Translations under genes and position numbers: made by a program
Assembly (NCBI GenBank): GCA_002393705.1
Contig: DGTH01000030.1
Coordinates: forward strand, 1-7,801
DNA from: Prevotella sp. UBA4341
GTDB lineage: Bacteria; Bacteroidota; Bacteroidia; Bacteroidales; Bacteroidaceae
Direction of reading: 5' to 3'
Length of the DNA: 7,801 nucleotides
Shown: positions 1 through 6,990 of the stretch, piece after piece
Layout: every line of letters begins with the position of its first letter
Position numbering within the stretch: the first letter of the stretch is position 1
The notes under the pieces: generated by a model
Told to the model about the DNA's origin: nothing
Database searches by the model: none
Seen by the model: only the letters and a program-made list of their open reading frames with translations

Positions 1-1595
1 TTGGTGCCGTCCTCGCAGAACCACTGCAGCACGTTGCTCGTAGTAGGCATGTTAAGCTTCTCGACGTGACCGTCGGCATAACGGCCCTCGAGGGTCTGAT
101 AGTCCTTCCACAGGCAGACCTTGGAACCACCCAGCTCCGTGGGCGGGTTCTCGCGGAAGTTGGTCATCATCTGCTTAATTTCGTCGGCACCGCTCTTGCC
201 GGGCTTCACCACGTTGATGGTTGACTCGCGCGAGAAGCCGTACTCGGCGTAGATGTTCATCAGCAGGTCGTAGAGCGTCATGCCGTTGTCCTTGGCCCAG
301 GCGGCAATCTCGCAGATGAGGCAGATAGAAGCGGGGGAGTCCTTGTCCCTGACTTTATCGAACGGCAGGAAGCCAAAGCTCTCCTCACCACCGCCGATGT
401 ACTTCTTCTTGCCCTCGGAGATGCGAATCTCGTTGGCTATCCACTTGAAGCCGGTGTAGCAGTCGCGCAGCTCGACACCGTTCTTCTTGGCTATCTCGGC
501 AATCTCCTCGGTGGTGACAATGGTCTTGACGAGGAACTCGTTGCCCTTGAGCTGGCCGAGCTTCTTCTTGTTGGCAATGATGTACCAGCAGAACATCATG
601 CAGGTCTGGTTGCCATTGAGAATCTCCCACTCGCCCTTGGCATTGCGGCAGACAATGGCCAGACGGTCGGCGTCGGGGTCGGAGGCAATGACGAGGTCAG
701 CATTGAGGCGGGTACCGAGTTTCATGCCGAGTGTCATGGCCTCAGGATTCTCAGGATTGGGGCTGACGACGGTGGGGAAGTTACCATCGATGACCATCTG
801 CTCGGGTACTACGTGGATGTTCTGGAACCCCCAAGAGCGCAGTGCCTCGGGAATGATGACGCGGCCGGTGCCGTGCATGGGCGAATAGACGATGTTGAGG
901 TCCTTCTGGCGCAGGATGACGTCCTGATCGACCATGGCTTCCTTGACGGCCATGAGGTAGTCCCAGTCCATTTCGCCACCGATGATGTCAATGAGTTCCT
1001 TGTTGCCCTGGAACTTCACATCCTGAATCTTCACCTTGTTGACTTCCTCGATGATGCCTACGTCGTGGGGTGCCAGCACCTGTGCGCCGTCGTCCCAGTA
1101 AGCCTTGTAGCCATTGTACTCGCGGGGGTTATGACTGGCTGTCACGTTGACACCGGCCTGGCAGCCGAGCTGGCGGATGGCGAAGGAAATCTCAGGCGTG
1201 GGGCGCAGACTCTCGAAGAGATAGACCTTGATGCCGTTGGCCGAGAAGATGTCGGCTACAGACTCGGCGAACATGCGGCCGTTATTGCGGCAGTCGTGAC
1301 CTACGACCACTGAGCACTGCTTGCCGGGGAAAGCCTTGAGGATGTAGTTGGCAAAGCCCTGGGTAGCCATGCCGACGATGTACTTGTTCATGCGGTTGGT
1401 GCCTGCTCCCATGATGCCACGGAGTCCGCCGGTACCAAACTCAAGGTCGCGGTAGAAAGCGTCAATAAGGTCGGTCTTATCGGGGTTGTCCAACATGGCC
1501 TGTACTTCTTTACGTGTCTCCTCGTCAAAGGCCGGAGTGAGCCATTCTTTTGCCCGTGCCTCGCACTGAGCAATAAGCTGAGCGTTATTTTCCAT
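1..1595 (-). CDS. Phosphoglucomutase/phosphomannomutase (alpha-D-phosphohexomutase, PGM2-like), 3' end outside window
   Basis: Cytoplasmic enzyme of the alpha-D-phosphohexomutase superfamily, which moves phosphate between C1 and C6 of glucose or mannose via a phosphoserine and a bisphosphorylated sugar intermediate, feeding glycolysis, glycogen and cell-surface sugar synthesis. The frame is open from ATG at 1595 to the window edge, giving 531 codons. Visible motifs in order: GTGGLRG at residues 54-60; the catalytic loop TASHNP at 152-157 with Ser154 as phosphoserine; the metal-binding DPDADR at 306-311; and the sugar-specificity loop GEESFG at 403-408. Family members are about 580 residues, so roughly 50 are missing, including the C-terminal phosphate-binding RPSGTEP-type loop expected just past the edge. 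The motif set and length suit the PGM2-like branch better than the shorter bacterial PMM/PGM or GlmM. Whether glucose or mannose phosphate is preferred cannot be read from sequence. An 84-nt AT-rich gap separates it from the TPR gene upstream. Confidence 0.93.
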   Translation of the reverse strand, partial: MENNAQLIAQCEARAKEWLTPAFDEETRKEVQAMLDNPDKTDLIDAFYRDLEFGTGGLRGIMGAGTNRMNKYIVGMATQGFANYILKAFPGKQCSVVVGHDCRNNGRMFAESVADIFSANGIKVYLFESLRPTPEISFAIRQLGCQAGVNVTASHNPREYNGYKAYWDDGAQVLAPHDVGIIEEVNKVKIQDVKFQGNKELIDIIGGEMDWDYLMAVKEAMVDQDVILRQKDLNIVYSPMHGTGRVIIPEALRSWGFQNIHVVPEQMVIDGNFPTVVSPNPENPEAMTLGMKLGTRLNADLVIASDPDADRLAIVCRNAKGEWEILNGNQTCMMFCWYIIANKKKLGQLKGNEFLVKTIVTTEEIAEIAKKNGVELRDCYTGFKWIANEIRISEGKKKYIGGGEESFGFLPFDKVRDKDSPASICLICEIAAWAKDNGMTLYDLLMNIYAEYGFSRESTINVVKPGKSGADEIKQMMTNFRENPPTELGGSKVCLWKDYQTLEGRYADGHVEKLNMPTTSNVLQWFCEDGT

Positions 1596-1630
1596 AAATT
1601 GTTTTTAAGTTAATAATTGTCTTACGAATA

Positions 1631-1665
1631 CAAAATTACTAACAAATTATGGAATGAAGAAGAAA
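1631..1665 (-). promoter_or_regulatory. Candidate Bacteroidetes-type promoter for the phosphohexomutase gene
   Basis: On the minus strand, TAATTTTG at 1638-1631 matches the Bacteroidetes -7 consensus TAnnTTTG exactly. The upstream -33 half is weak: only TTTC at 1665-1662 with a long 23-nt spacer, and a better TTTG at 1646-1643 is far too close. Transcription would start near 1625, giving a leader of about 30 nt before ATG at 1595. The 84-nt gap contains no GC-rich hairpin that could terminate the upstream operon, so read-through from the TPR genes is also possible. Confidence 0.4.
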
Positions 1666-1679
1666 GGGTGTGTGTTTTT

Positions 1680-2873
1680 TTATTTTTTTAGTAATTTGTC
1701 TATTTCATCGAATTGCCGGCCCATGTTCAGGTTAAGGTAAATCTTGTAGAGCGCGGGGGCCCATTTCTGCTGCTGGGCGGGTGCCAGTTTGCGGTAGCGC
1801 TCCATGTAGGGGCGGGCCTCCTCGTAGATGCTCCGTATCATGGCCCGGTTCTTGCGCGGATTGTTTTCGAGTGGTGCTATCTGGTTGAGCAGTGCCGTGG
1901 CGGCATTGAAGTAAGGCTCAGGCAGCGTATTGTTAAGACCGATGAGCTGACGGCTGACGTCAAGACTCTCCTGGTTGCGACCCATGTTGAGCAGCACGGT
2001 GCTGCAGCCGAAGAGGAAGAGCTCGCTCAAGGGGTTGACCTGAAGGGCGGATTTGGCAAGAAGGAGTGCCTCGTCGAACTGACGGCGGGCATTGTAGAAG
2101 TCGAGCAGGCGTGGATAGAAGTAGGCGTGCTCAGGGTAGCGGCGGAATCCCTCAAGGAGGGTCTGCTCGTAACGCGCACTGTCAGCGAGCGAACTGTAGG
2201 CCTCGGCTACGTACTGCAAGGTGAAGGAAGCCTTGGCTGTGTCCTGAAGGGCCAGGTCAGCGTACTTCAGAATGTGAAGAGGCTGGCCTTCGCGCAGTCC
2301 GGCATAGCAGGCCCAGTAGGCTGCCTCGACCATGAACGTGTCGCGCTCGGCGTAATGGTAGTCGGTGAAGAGAGGCTGGCGCGCACAGTCTAAGTAGGTG
2401 TCGAAGAAGCTAAAAGCTTCAGCCGCCGAGTTGTGACTCAGGAAGAAGCGTCCGCCAAGATAAAGGTTACGGCGTATCTGATGCAGCACCGCAGCGTGGT
2501 TGCTACGATAGTCAGGGCGTACCCTACCCTTGCGGTCAGGTCGGGCGTCGAGAGAGTCGAAGCGTTCGGCCACGAGGAAGAGGCGTCGCGTGATGTTAAA
2601 AATAGAAGTGGTATCGTAATGCTGTCCGAGGTAGAGTTTCTCGTTGCCTGCCTCGTACTGTTTATGGATGGTACGGAAGAGCAGGGCATGGACCTTGGGG
2701 TTCTGGCGCGACGCGGAGTCACGCTCCAAGAGGCCGCAGAGCAGTTGCTCCGCCTTGTCCAGGTCCTTGCCGCTCTTGACATAAGACCGTGCTTGAGCGA
2801 TCTCTTTCTTTTGAGCCCTCAAGCACGGTGTTATAGTCAGTAAGAGAAGCGTGGTCAGAATGAGCTGCTTCAT
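1680..2873 (-). CDS. Exported TPR-like repeat protein, second of a paralogous pair downstream of gyrA
   Basis: A 397-residue protein of unknown function. Residues 1-20 form a signal peptide (Lys2, Leu/Thr-rich core, then L-R-A before Gln21), suggesting signal peptidase I cleavage and periplasmic location. Cys17 is not in a lipobox, so a lipoprotein is unlikely. The rest is predicted helical with TPR-like pairs, clearest around 252-310 (YPRLLDFYNARRQFDEALLL and after) and at the C-terminus around W371 (WAPALYKIYLNLNMGRQFDE). ATG at 2873 was chosen because it starts the signal peptide directly; the only longer start is a TTG at 2885, abutting the preceding stop. The 12-nt gap to the upstream TPR gene implies co-transcription and possibly translational coupling. 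It shares landmarks with that neighbour: a KGRVRP motif at 115-120 against KGKIKP, and FFDTYL..A..PLF at 156-169 against YFRMYL..A..PLF, plus the same Trp-led C-terminal repeat. It is therefore probably a diverged duplicate. TPRs usually mediate protein contacts; the partner is unknown. Confidence 0.85.
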   Translation of the reverse strand: MKQLILTTLLLLTITPCLRAQKKEIAQARSYVKSGKDLDKAEQLLCGLLERDSASRQNPKVHALLFRTIHKQYEAGNEKLYLGQHYDTTSIFNITRRLFLVAERFDSLDARPDRKGRVRPDYRSNHAAVLHQIRRNLYLGGRFFLSHNSAAEAFSFFDTYLDCARQPLFTDYHYAERDTFMVEAAYWACYAGLREGQPLHILKYADLALQDTAKASFTLQYVAEAYSSLADSARYEQTLLEGFRRYPEHAYFYPRLLDFYNARRQFDEALLLAKSALQVNPLSELFLFGCSTVLLNMGRNQESLDVSRQLIGLNNTLPEPYFNAATALLNQIAPLENNPRKNRAMIRSIYEEARPYMERYRKLAPAQQQKWAPALYKIYLNLNMGRQFDEIDKLLKK

Positions 2874-2885
2874 CTTTATCGTCAA

Positions 2886-4112
2886 TTACATATTCTCCAG
2901 CTCCTTGTACTTCTCCTCCTCGCCGAGGTTGTAGTAGATGTTGCGGAGCAGGGCAGCCCAGCGTACGTTCTGCTGGTCGGGGTCAAGCTCGCGGGCCTTC
3001 TCGAAGTCGGCGCGTGCATCGTTGAGCAACTGCTTCAGCGTAGCCTCATCGGCAGGCGTCATGGCACCCGTGTTCTTGTTTGCATGAGAGTCCTGGAAGT
3101 CGCCAGCTTTGTTCAGCTTGCAGATGGCGCGGTTATAGACTACCTGCAGGTAGCTGCCATGGTCGGGCGAAATGTTGCTGAAGGCAGCAATGGCCTCGTC
3201 GTACTTCTTGTCGTTCATGGCCACCATGCCTTTGTAAATACCAGCCAAGGGCAGCTGGGGGTTGGCATCGCACAGAGCGATAAGCTCAGCCGTCTTCTCC
3301 TGAGACAGCAGGGCGTCGCCCAGCGAACCAAAGACTTTCTCGTTGTTGGGGTACTGCTTGAAGAGCTCCTTCATGTCATTGAGGAACTTGGCAGAGTCGG
3401 CAGCGGTCTTCTGGCTACGGTTCATGGCGTAGAGCTTGAAGTCGAAGGCACCGTTACGAATCTCGGCGTTGGTGTCGTTGAGTGCCACGTTAAGCGCATC
3501 GGCAGCAGCTCCATAGTCTTCGTTCAGAATGGCGCAACGGCCAGCATAGTAAGAAGCCAGACCCAGGTTGGCGTCGTTCTTAATCTGGTCGGAACCGGCA
3601 AAGAGCGGGCTCTCAGCACTGGTCAGGTACATGCGGAAGTATTTGTAGCCATTGACGTTGTCCTGCGAATTGGCAGCCTCAACACCGGCATTGATGACAG
3701 CCAGGCGGGCAGCGGCCAGACGGCTGAGGTTCTTGTCGTGGAAGCGGGGCTTAATCTTACCCTTGGCATTGGGCAGCTGGTCGTACTTGTCGCACTCCAT
3801 AGCGTTGGTCAGTGCATTGTAGGCTGCCTCGTACATGGCCTTCGTGTCAACGGGGTCGTTCTTGCCGAGCGTCTGGTTAGTCAGACGAACTTTGTCCTGC
3901 TCGTCAAAAGCGTCCATGGCCAGGCTGACCAGTTTGTTGTAAGCCTCAGCTTTCTCTTCGTCGTTAGCCAACTGGCCGAGAGTCGTCTTCAGCAGGTTTT
4001 CTGCTTCGGCATAGGTTTTAGCTTTCAGGATGGCCTTCAGGGCATCCGAGTCACCGGCAAATGCTGTAGCAGAAGCTACGAACATGATTGCCAAAATCAA
4101 TAACTTTTTCAT
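2886..4112 (-). CDS. Exported TPR-like repeat protein, first of a paralogous pair downstream of gyrA
   Basis: A 408-residue protein of unknown function with a clear signal peptide: MKK, a hydrophobic core at residues 4-16, and A-F-A at 17-19 before Gly20, so export to the periplasm is likely. The body is almost wholly helical and Ala/Leu-rich. TPR-like helix pairs appear around 185-215 (LASYYAGRCAILNEDYGAAA), 293-315 (GIYKGMVAMNDKKYDEAIAA) and 362-403, where FEKARELDP and a final helical pair starting near W385 are typical. The chosen start begins the signal peptide. A longer in-frame ATG at 4139 would add nine residues (MSNQLIKML) and cannot be excluded. The gene begins 57 nt (or 30 nt) after the gyrA stop with no convincing promoter between, so it is probably in the gyrA transcript, and it ends 12 nt before its paralogue. 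No enzymatic motif is visible; a scaffold or adaptor role is inference from the repeat type only. Confidence 0.86.
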   Translation of the reverse strand: MKKLLILAIMFVASATAFAGDSDALKAILKAKTYAEAENLLKTTLGQLANDEEKAEAYNKLVSLAMDAFDEQDKVRLTNQTLGKNDPVDTKAMYEAAYNALTNAMECDKYDQLPNAKGKIKPRFHDKNLSRLAAARLAVINAGVEAANSQDNVNGYKYFRMYLTSAESPLFAGSDQIKNDANLGLASYYAGRCAILNEDYGAAADALNVALNDTNAEIRNGAFDFKLYAMNRSQKTAADSAKFLNDMKELFKQYPNNEKVFGSLGDALLSQEKTAELIALCDANPQLPLAGIYKGMVAMNDKKYDEAIAAFSNISPDHGSYLQVVYNRAICKLNKAGDFQDSHANKNTGAMTPADEATLKQLLNDARADFEKARELDPDQQNVRWAALLRNIYYNLGEEEKYKELENM

Positions 4113-4169
4113 AAGCATTTTTATTAATTGGTTTGACATTTTATATTGACTGTTTATCGATAGGAAAGT

Positions 4170-6725
4170 TTAATTCTCGTCGGGCGTATCAATGACATCG
4201 ACCATGTCGGCACCCTCTATGGGCTCTGCGGTGTCAACACCCTCAGCGTCGAGCAACTCTTCGTCCTCGTCCTGCGAGGTCTGAACCTTGCAGACGCTGG
4301 CTATGACGTCGTTCTTCTTCGTCAGGTTGATGAGCCTTACACCCTGAGTAGCACGTCCCATGGTGCGCACGTCAGCCACCTTGAGGCGGATAAGGATGCC
4401 GCTCTTGTTGATAATCATGAGGTCGTTCTCGTCGGTGACCACCTTGATGGCTACCAGTCGGCCCGTCTTCTCGGTGATGGCAAGCGTCTTCACGCCCTTC
4501 GCACCACGGGCCGTCTTGCGGTAGTCCTCAATGTCGGTACGCTTTCCGTAGCCGTTCTCGCTGACCACCATGATGGTCTCCTGCTGCGGGTCGTTGACGC
4601 AGACCATGCCCACCACCTCGTCGTCGCCGCCATCGAGTCGCATGCCGATAACGCCGGTAGAGACGCGGCCCATGGAGCGTATCTGGTCTTCGTTGAAGCG
4701 GACGGCACGTCCGTTACGGTTGGCCATGAGGATTTCGTTTTTGCCATTGGTCAGCCGAACGCCTACCACCTGGTCGCCTTCTTTGATATTGATGGCGTTG
4801 ACACCATTAGCACGCGGACGCGAGTAAGCCTCAAGGCAGGTCTTCTTGACAATGCCTTGCTTAGTGGCAAAGACTACGTAGTGGGAGTTGAGGAACTCCT
4901 CGTCGTCAAACTTCTTGATACGCAGTACGGCGTTGATGGCGTCGTCTGGGTCAATGTTCAGGAGGTTCTGGATGGCACGTCCCTTCGAATTCTTGTCGCC
5001 TTCGGGAATCTCGTAGCACTTCTGCCAGTAGCAACGTCCCTTCTGGGTAAAGAAGAGCAGCGTGTTGTGCATGGTGGCGGGATAAATGTACTCCGTAAAG
5101 TCATTGTCGCGGTGGCGGGCTGCCTTAGCACCGACACCACCACGGCCCTGCTCGTGGAAGTCGGCCAGCGGGGTACGCTTAATGTAGCCCATGTGGCTGA
5201 TGGTGATGACCACGGGATCATCGGGATAGAAGTCTTCGGCATTGAACTCGTGGTCGAAGGGAATAATCTCCGTCTTGCGCTCGTCGCCGTACTGCTCTTT
5301 CACCTCGAGAAGGTCTTGCTTCATCACCTCTTTGCAGCGCTCGGGGTTGTCGAGAATTTCCTGCAACTCGCCGATAAGTTTCATCAAGTCATCGTACTCC
5401 TGATGGAGCTGCTCAACACGCAGGCCGGTGAGCTGAGAGAGGCGCATATCGACGATGGCCTTCGACTGCAGCTCGTCCAGTTCGAAGCGTTGTTCCAGAT
5501 TACGCTGTGCGTCGCTCGGCGTGGCACTGTTGCGGATGATGCGTACCACCTCGTCAATGTTGTTGACGGCAATAATCAAACCCTCGAGAATGTGGGCACG
5601 CTCCTGGGCTTTCTTCAGGTCAAACTGGGTTCGGCGAATAGTAACGTCGTGGCGGTGCTCTACGAAGTACTTGACACACTCCTTCAACGTGAGCAGGCGG
5701 GGACGCCCCTTGACCAGTGCAATGTTATTGACTGAGAACGAGCTTTGTAGCGCCGTCATCTTAAAGAGCTTATTGAGAAGCACGTTGGCATTGGCATCGC
5801 GCTTTACATCAACCACGATGCGCATACCCTGACGGCCTGACTCGTCGTTGACGTTGGCCACGCCCTCCACCTTGTGCTGGTTGGCCAGGTCGGCAATGTA
5901 AGCCACGAGGTCAGCCTTGTTGACACCATAGGGTATCTCAGTGATGACAATCTTGTCGTGCGTGTCGCCGCTCTCTATTTCTGCCTTGGCACGCATGACA
6001 ATGCGTCCTCGACCCGTCTCGTAGGCATCGCGCACGCCCTGAAGACCATAAATATAGGCTCCAGTAGGGAAGTCAGGACCTGGAATGTAGTGCATCAGAC
6101 CCTCGGTGTCAATATCGGGATTGTCTATGTAGGCGCAGCAGCCGTCGATAACCTCGCCCAGGTTGTGGGTGGGCATGTTGGTAGCCATACCTACGGCAAT
6201 ACCGTTGCCGCCATTGACCAGCAGGTTGGGAATCTTCGTCGGCATGACGGTAGGTTCCTGCAGCGTGTCGTCGAAGTTGTTGACCATATCGACGGTGTCC
6301 TTATCCAGGTCGTCCATGATGTGCTCACCCATCTTGGAGAGTCGGCACTCAGTGTAACGCATGGCAGCCGGAGAGTCACCGTCGATGCTTCCGAAGTTAC
6401 CCTGCCCATCGACCAGCGTATAACGCAGGTTCCAGTCCTGGGCCATGCGCACAAGTGCACCATAGACCGAAGAGTCACCGTGGGGATGGTACTTACCAAG
6501 CACCTCACCGACGACACGTGCACACTTCTTGTAAGGCTGCGTGCTTACATTATTAATATTCTTCATGCCGAAGAGGATTCGGCGGTGAACAGGTTTGAAA
6601 CCGTCACGCACATCGGGAAGGGCACGTGCTACGATGACTGACATGGAGTAGTCAATGTAGCTCGACTTCATCTCTTCCTCAATGTTAATCTTAATGATTC
6701 TGTCGTTGTCGAAAGTCTGATCCAT
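4170..6725 (-). CDS. gyrA: DNA gyrase subunit A
   Basis: Breakage-reunion subunit of DNA gyrase, the A2B2 type IIA topoisomerase that introduces negative supercoils using ATP bound by GyrB. The 851 residues are close to the E. coli length (875). The N-terminus ([20 protein letters not shown] from residue 14) matches the family, supporting ATG at 6725. The winged-helix/QRDR segment [13 protein letters not shown] lies at 77-89. Arg123-Tyr124 is the catalytic pair, Tyr124 corresponding to E. coli Tyr122, and Ile176 is the conserved DNA-intercalating Ile. The tower and coiled-coil region covers about 350-490. The C-terminal beta-pinwheel begins near 503 with six blades at about 505, 555, 616, 663, 716 and 768. 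A GyrA-box-like QGRGGVG sits at 526-532, favouring GyrA over ParC. The tail from 817 is strongly acidic, as in E. coli, where it regulates supercoiling. The Ser83 equivalent is intact (Ser85); the Asp87 equivalent is Gly89. It has its own promoter and a long structured leader, and probably drives the two TPR genes downstream. Confidence 0.97.
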   Translation of the reverse strand: MDQTFDNDRIIKINIEEEMKSSYIDYSMSVIVARALPDVRDGFKPVHRRILFGMKNINNVSTQPYKKCARVVGEVLGKYHPHGDSSVYGALVRMAQDWNLRYTLVDGQGNFGSIDGDSPAAMRYTECRLSKMGEHIMDDLDKDTVDMVNNFDDTLQEPTVMPTKIPNLLVNGGNGIAVGMATNMPTHNLGEVIDGCCAYIDNPDIDTEGLMHYIPGPDFPTGAYIYGLQGVRDAYETGRGRIVMRAKAEIESGDTHDKIVITEIPYGVNKADLVAYIADLANQHKVEGVANVNDESGRQGMRIVVDVKRDANANVLLNKLFKMTALQSSFSVNNIALVKGRPRLLTLKECVKYFVEHRHDVTIRRTQFDLKKAQERAHILEGLIIAVNNIDEVVRIIRNSATPSDAQRNLEQRFELDELQSKAIVDMRLSQLTGLRVEQLHQEYDDLMKLIGELQEILDNPERCKEVMKQDLLEVKEQYGDERKTEIIPFDHEFNAEDFYPDDPVVITISHMGYIKRTPLADFHEQGRGGVGAKAARHRDNDFTEYIYPATMHNTLLFFTQKGRCYWQKCYEIPEGDKNSKGRAIQNLLNIDPDDAINAVLRIKKFDDEEFLNSHYVVFATKQGIVKKTCLEAYSRPRANGVNAINIKEGDQVVGVRLTNGKNEILMANRNGRAVRFNEDQIRSMGRVSTGVIGMRLDGGDDEVVGMVCVNDPQQETIMVVSENGYGKRTDIEDYRKTARGAKGVKTLAITEKTGRLVAIKVVTDENDLMIINKSGILIRLKVADVRTMGRATQGVRLINLTKKNDVIASVCKVQTSQDEDEELLDAEGVDTAEPIEGADMVDVIDTPDEN

Positions 6726-6728
6726 CTA

Positions 6729-6870
6729 CTTTTTTACCCCCTAAGTTAGGGGGTTGGGGGTCTGAACAAGCGATTATTATCAGACCTAATTAAATTACAC
6801 ACTTATTACTATCTGGGATGTCTGCGCCTGTTCAGACCCCCGCTCCCCCTTAACTTAGGGGGTTAAAAAG
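6729..6870. repeat. 142-bp inverted-repeat element in the gyrA leader (MITE-like)
   Basis: Left arm 6729-6767 (39 nt) and right arm 6830-6870 (41 nt) are reverse complements apart from one substitution near the outer end, one extra base inside the right palindrome, and a TT/AGC difference between the G tracts. Both arms start CTTTTT outside and end GTCTGAAC inside. Each arm is itself nearly palindromic: left CCCCCTAAGTTAGGGGG at 6737-6753 is perfect around one central base; right is the same with one extra T (6845-6862). The 62-nt centre is AT-rich. No open reading frame of note and no clear target-site duplication were found. The outer edge is 3 nt from the gyrA ATG, so the element lies in the untranslated leader. 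T runs precede rather than follow the hairpins on either strand, so they do not look like terminators. It could be a non-autonomous mobile element or a leader regulator; I cannot tell which from one copy. Confidence 0.85.
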
Positions 6871-6883
6871 AAAGGATTTTGCG

Positions 6884-6903
6884 TTTAAGGCCATTTTAAG
6901 GCC
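6884..6903. repeat. Short direct repeat in the gyrA leader
   Basis: TTTAAGGCC occurs twice with an 11-nt period, at 6884-6892 and 6895-6903, between the promoter and the inverted-repeat element. One helical turn of spacing would suit a dimeric DNA-binding protein, but it could equally be chance. The rest of the segment 6871-6929 holds an AACGCGTT palindrome (6908-6915) and a short hairpin GTTTTCCCAAAAC (6913-6925) near the predicted transcription start. Confidence 0.5.
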
Positions 6904-6929
6904 CGCTAACGCGTTTTCCCAAAACAGCG

Positions 6930-6961
6930 CAAAGGTACAAAGAATATTTTAATCGGGCAAA
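6930..6961 (-). promoter_or_regulatory. gyrA promoter, Bacteroidetes TTTG / TAnnTTTG type
   Basis: Read on the minus strand, TTTG at 6961-6958 is followed after exactly 20 nt by TACCTTTG at 6937-6930, a full match to the -33/-7 consensus used by the primary sigma factor of Bacteroidetes. Transcription would start around 6923-6927, giving a leader of about 200 nt that contains the whole inverted-repeat element before the gyrA ATG at 6725. The -33 box lies 30 nt past the stop codon of the upstream SGNH gene. No terminator hairpin is visible in that gap, so some read-through from upstream is possible. Confidence 0.85.
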
Positions 6962-6990
6962 TTCTTTAGGTGTTTTTAGCGTAATGGATG

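Noticed and set aside
813..1313. Plus-strand open frame opposite the phosphohexomutase
   Set aside because: It covers the TASHNP and DPDADR-bearing part of a clearly coding minus-strand gene; a shadow frame.
2874..2885. TTG start at 2885 for the second TPR protein
   Set aside because: It would add four residues before a well-formed signal peptide that begins at ATG 2873; TTG starts are rare in this group.
3084..4103. Long plus-strand open frame (339 codons) opposite the first TPR gene
   Set aside because: It is fully antisense to a gene with a signal peptide and TPR-like repeats. Its Val/Leu-rich, low-complexity translation is what the reverse complement of biased codons yields.
4857..5735. 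Plus-strand open frames opposite gyrA (292 codons here, 255 codons at 5874-6641, and shorter ones)
   Set aside because: gyrA is full length and conserved throughout on the other strand; the antisense translations show no domain or motif and have no promoter of their own.
6736..6862. The C5/G5 hairpins as intrinsic terminators or attenuators
   Set aside because: On both strands the T run lies before the hairpin and an A run after it, the reverse of a rho-independent terminator.
6749..6862. G-quadruplex from the G5 tracts
   Set aside because: Each strand has only three G5 tracts, two close together and one about 100 nt away, and each faces a perfect C-tract partner, so duplex hairpins are far more likely.
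6729..6870. Complete insertion sequence
   Set aside because: Only 142 bp long, no transposase frame and no clear target-site duplication; at most a non-autonomous element.
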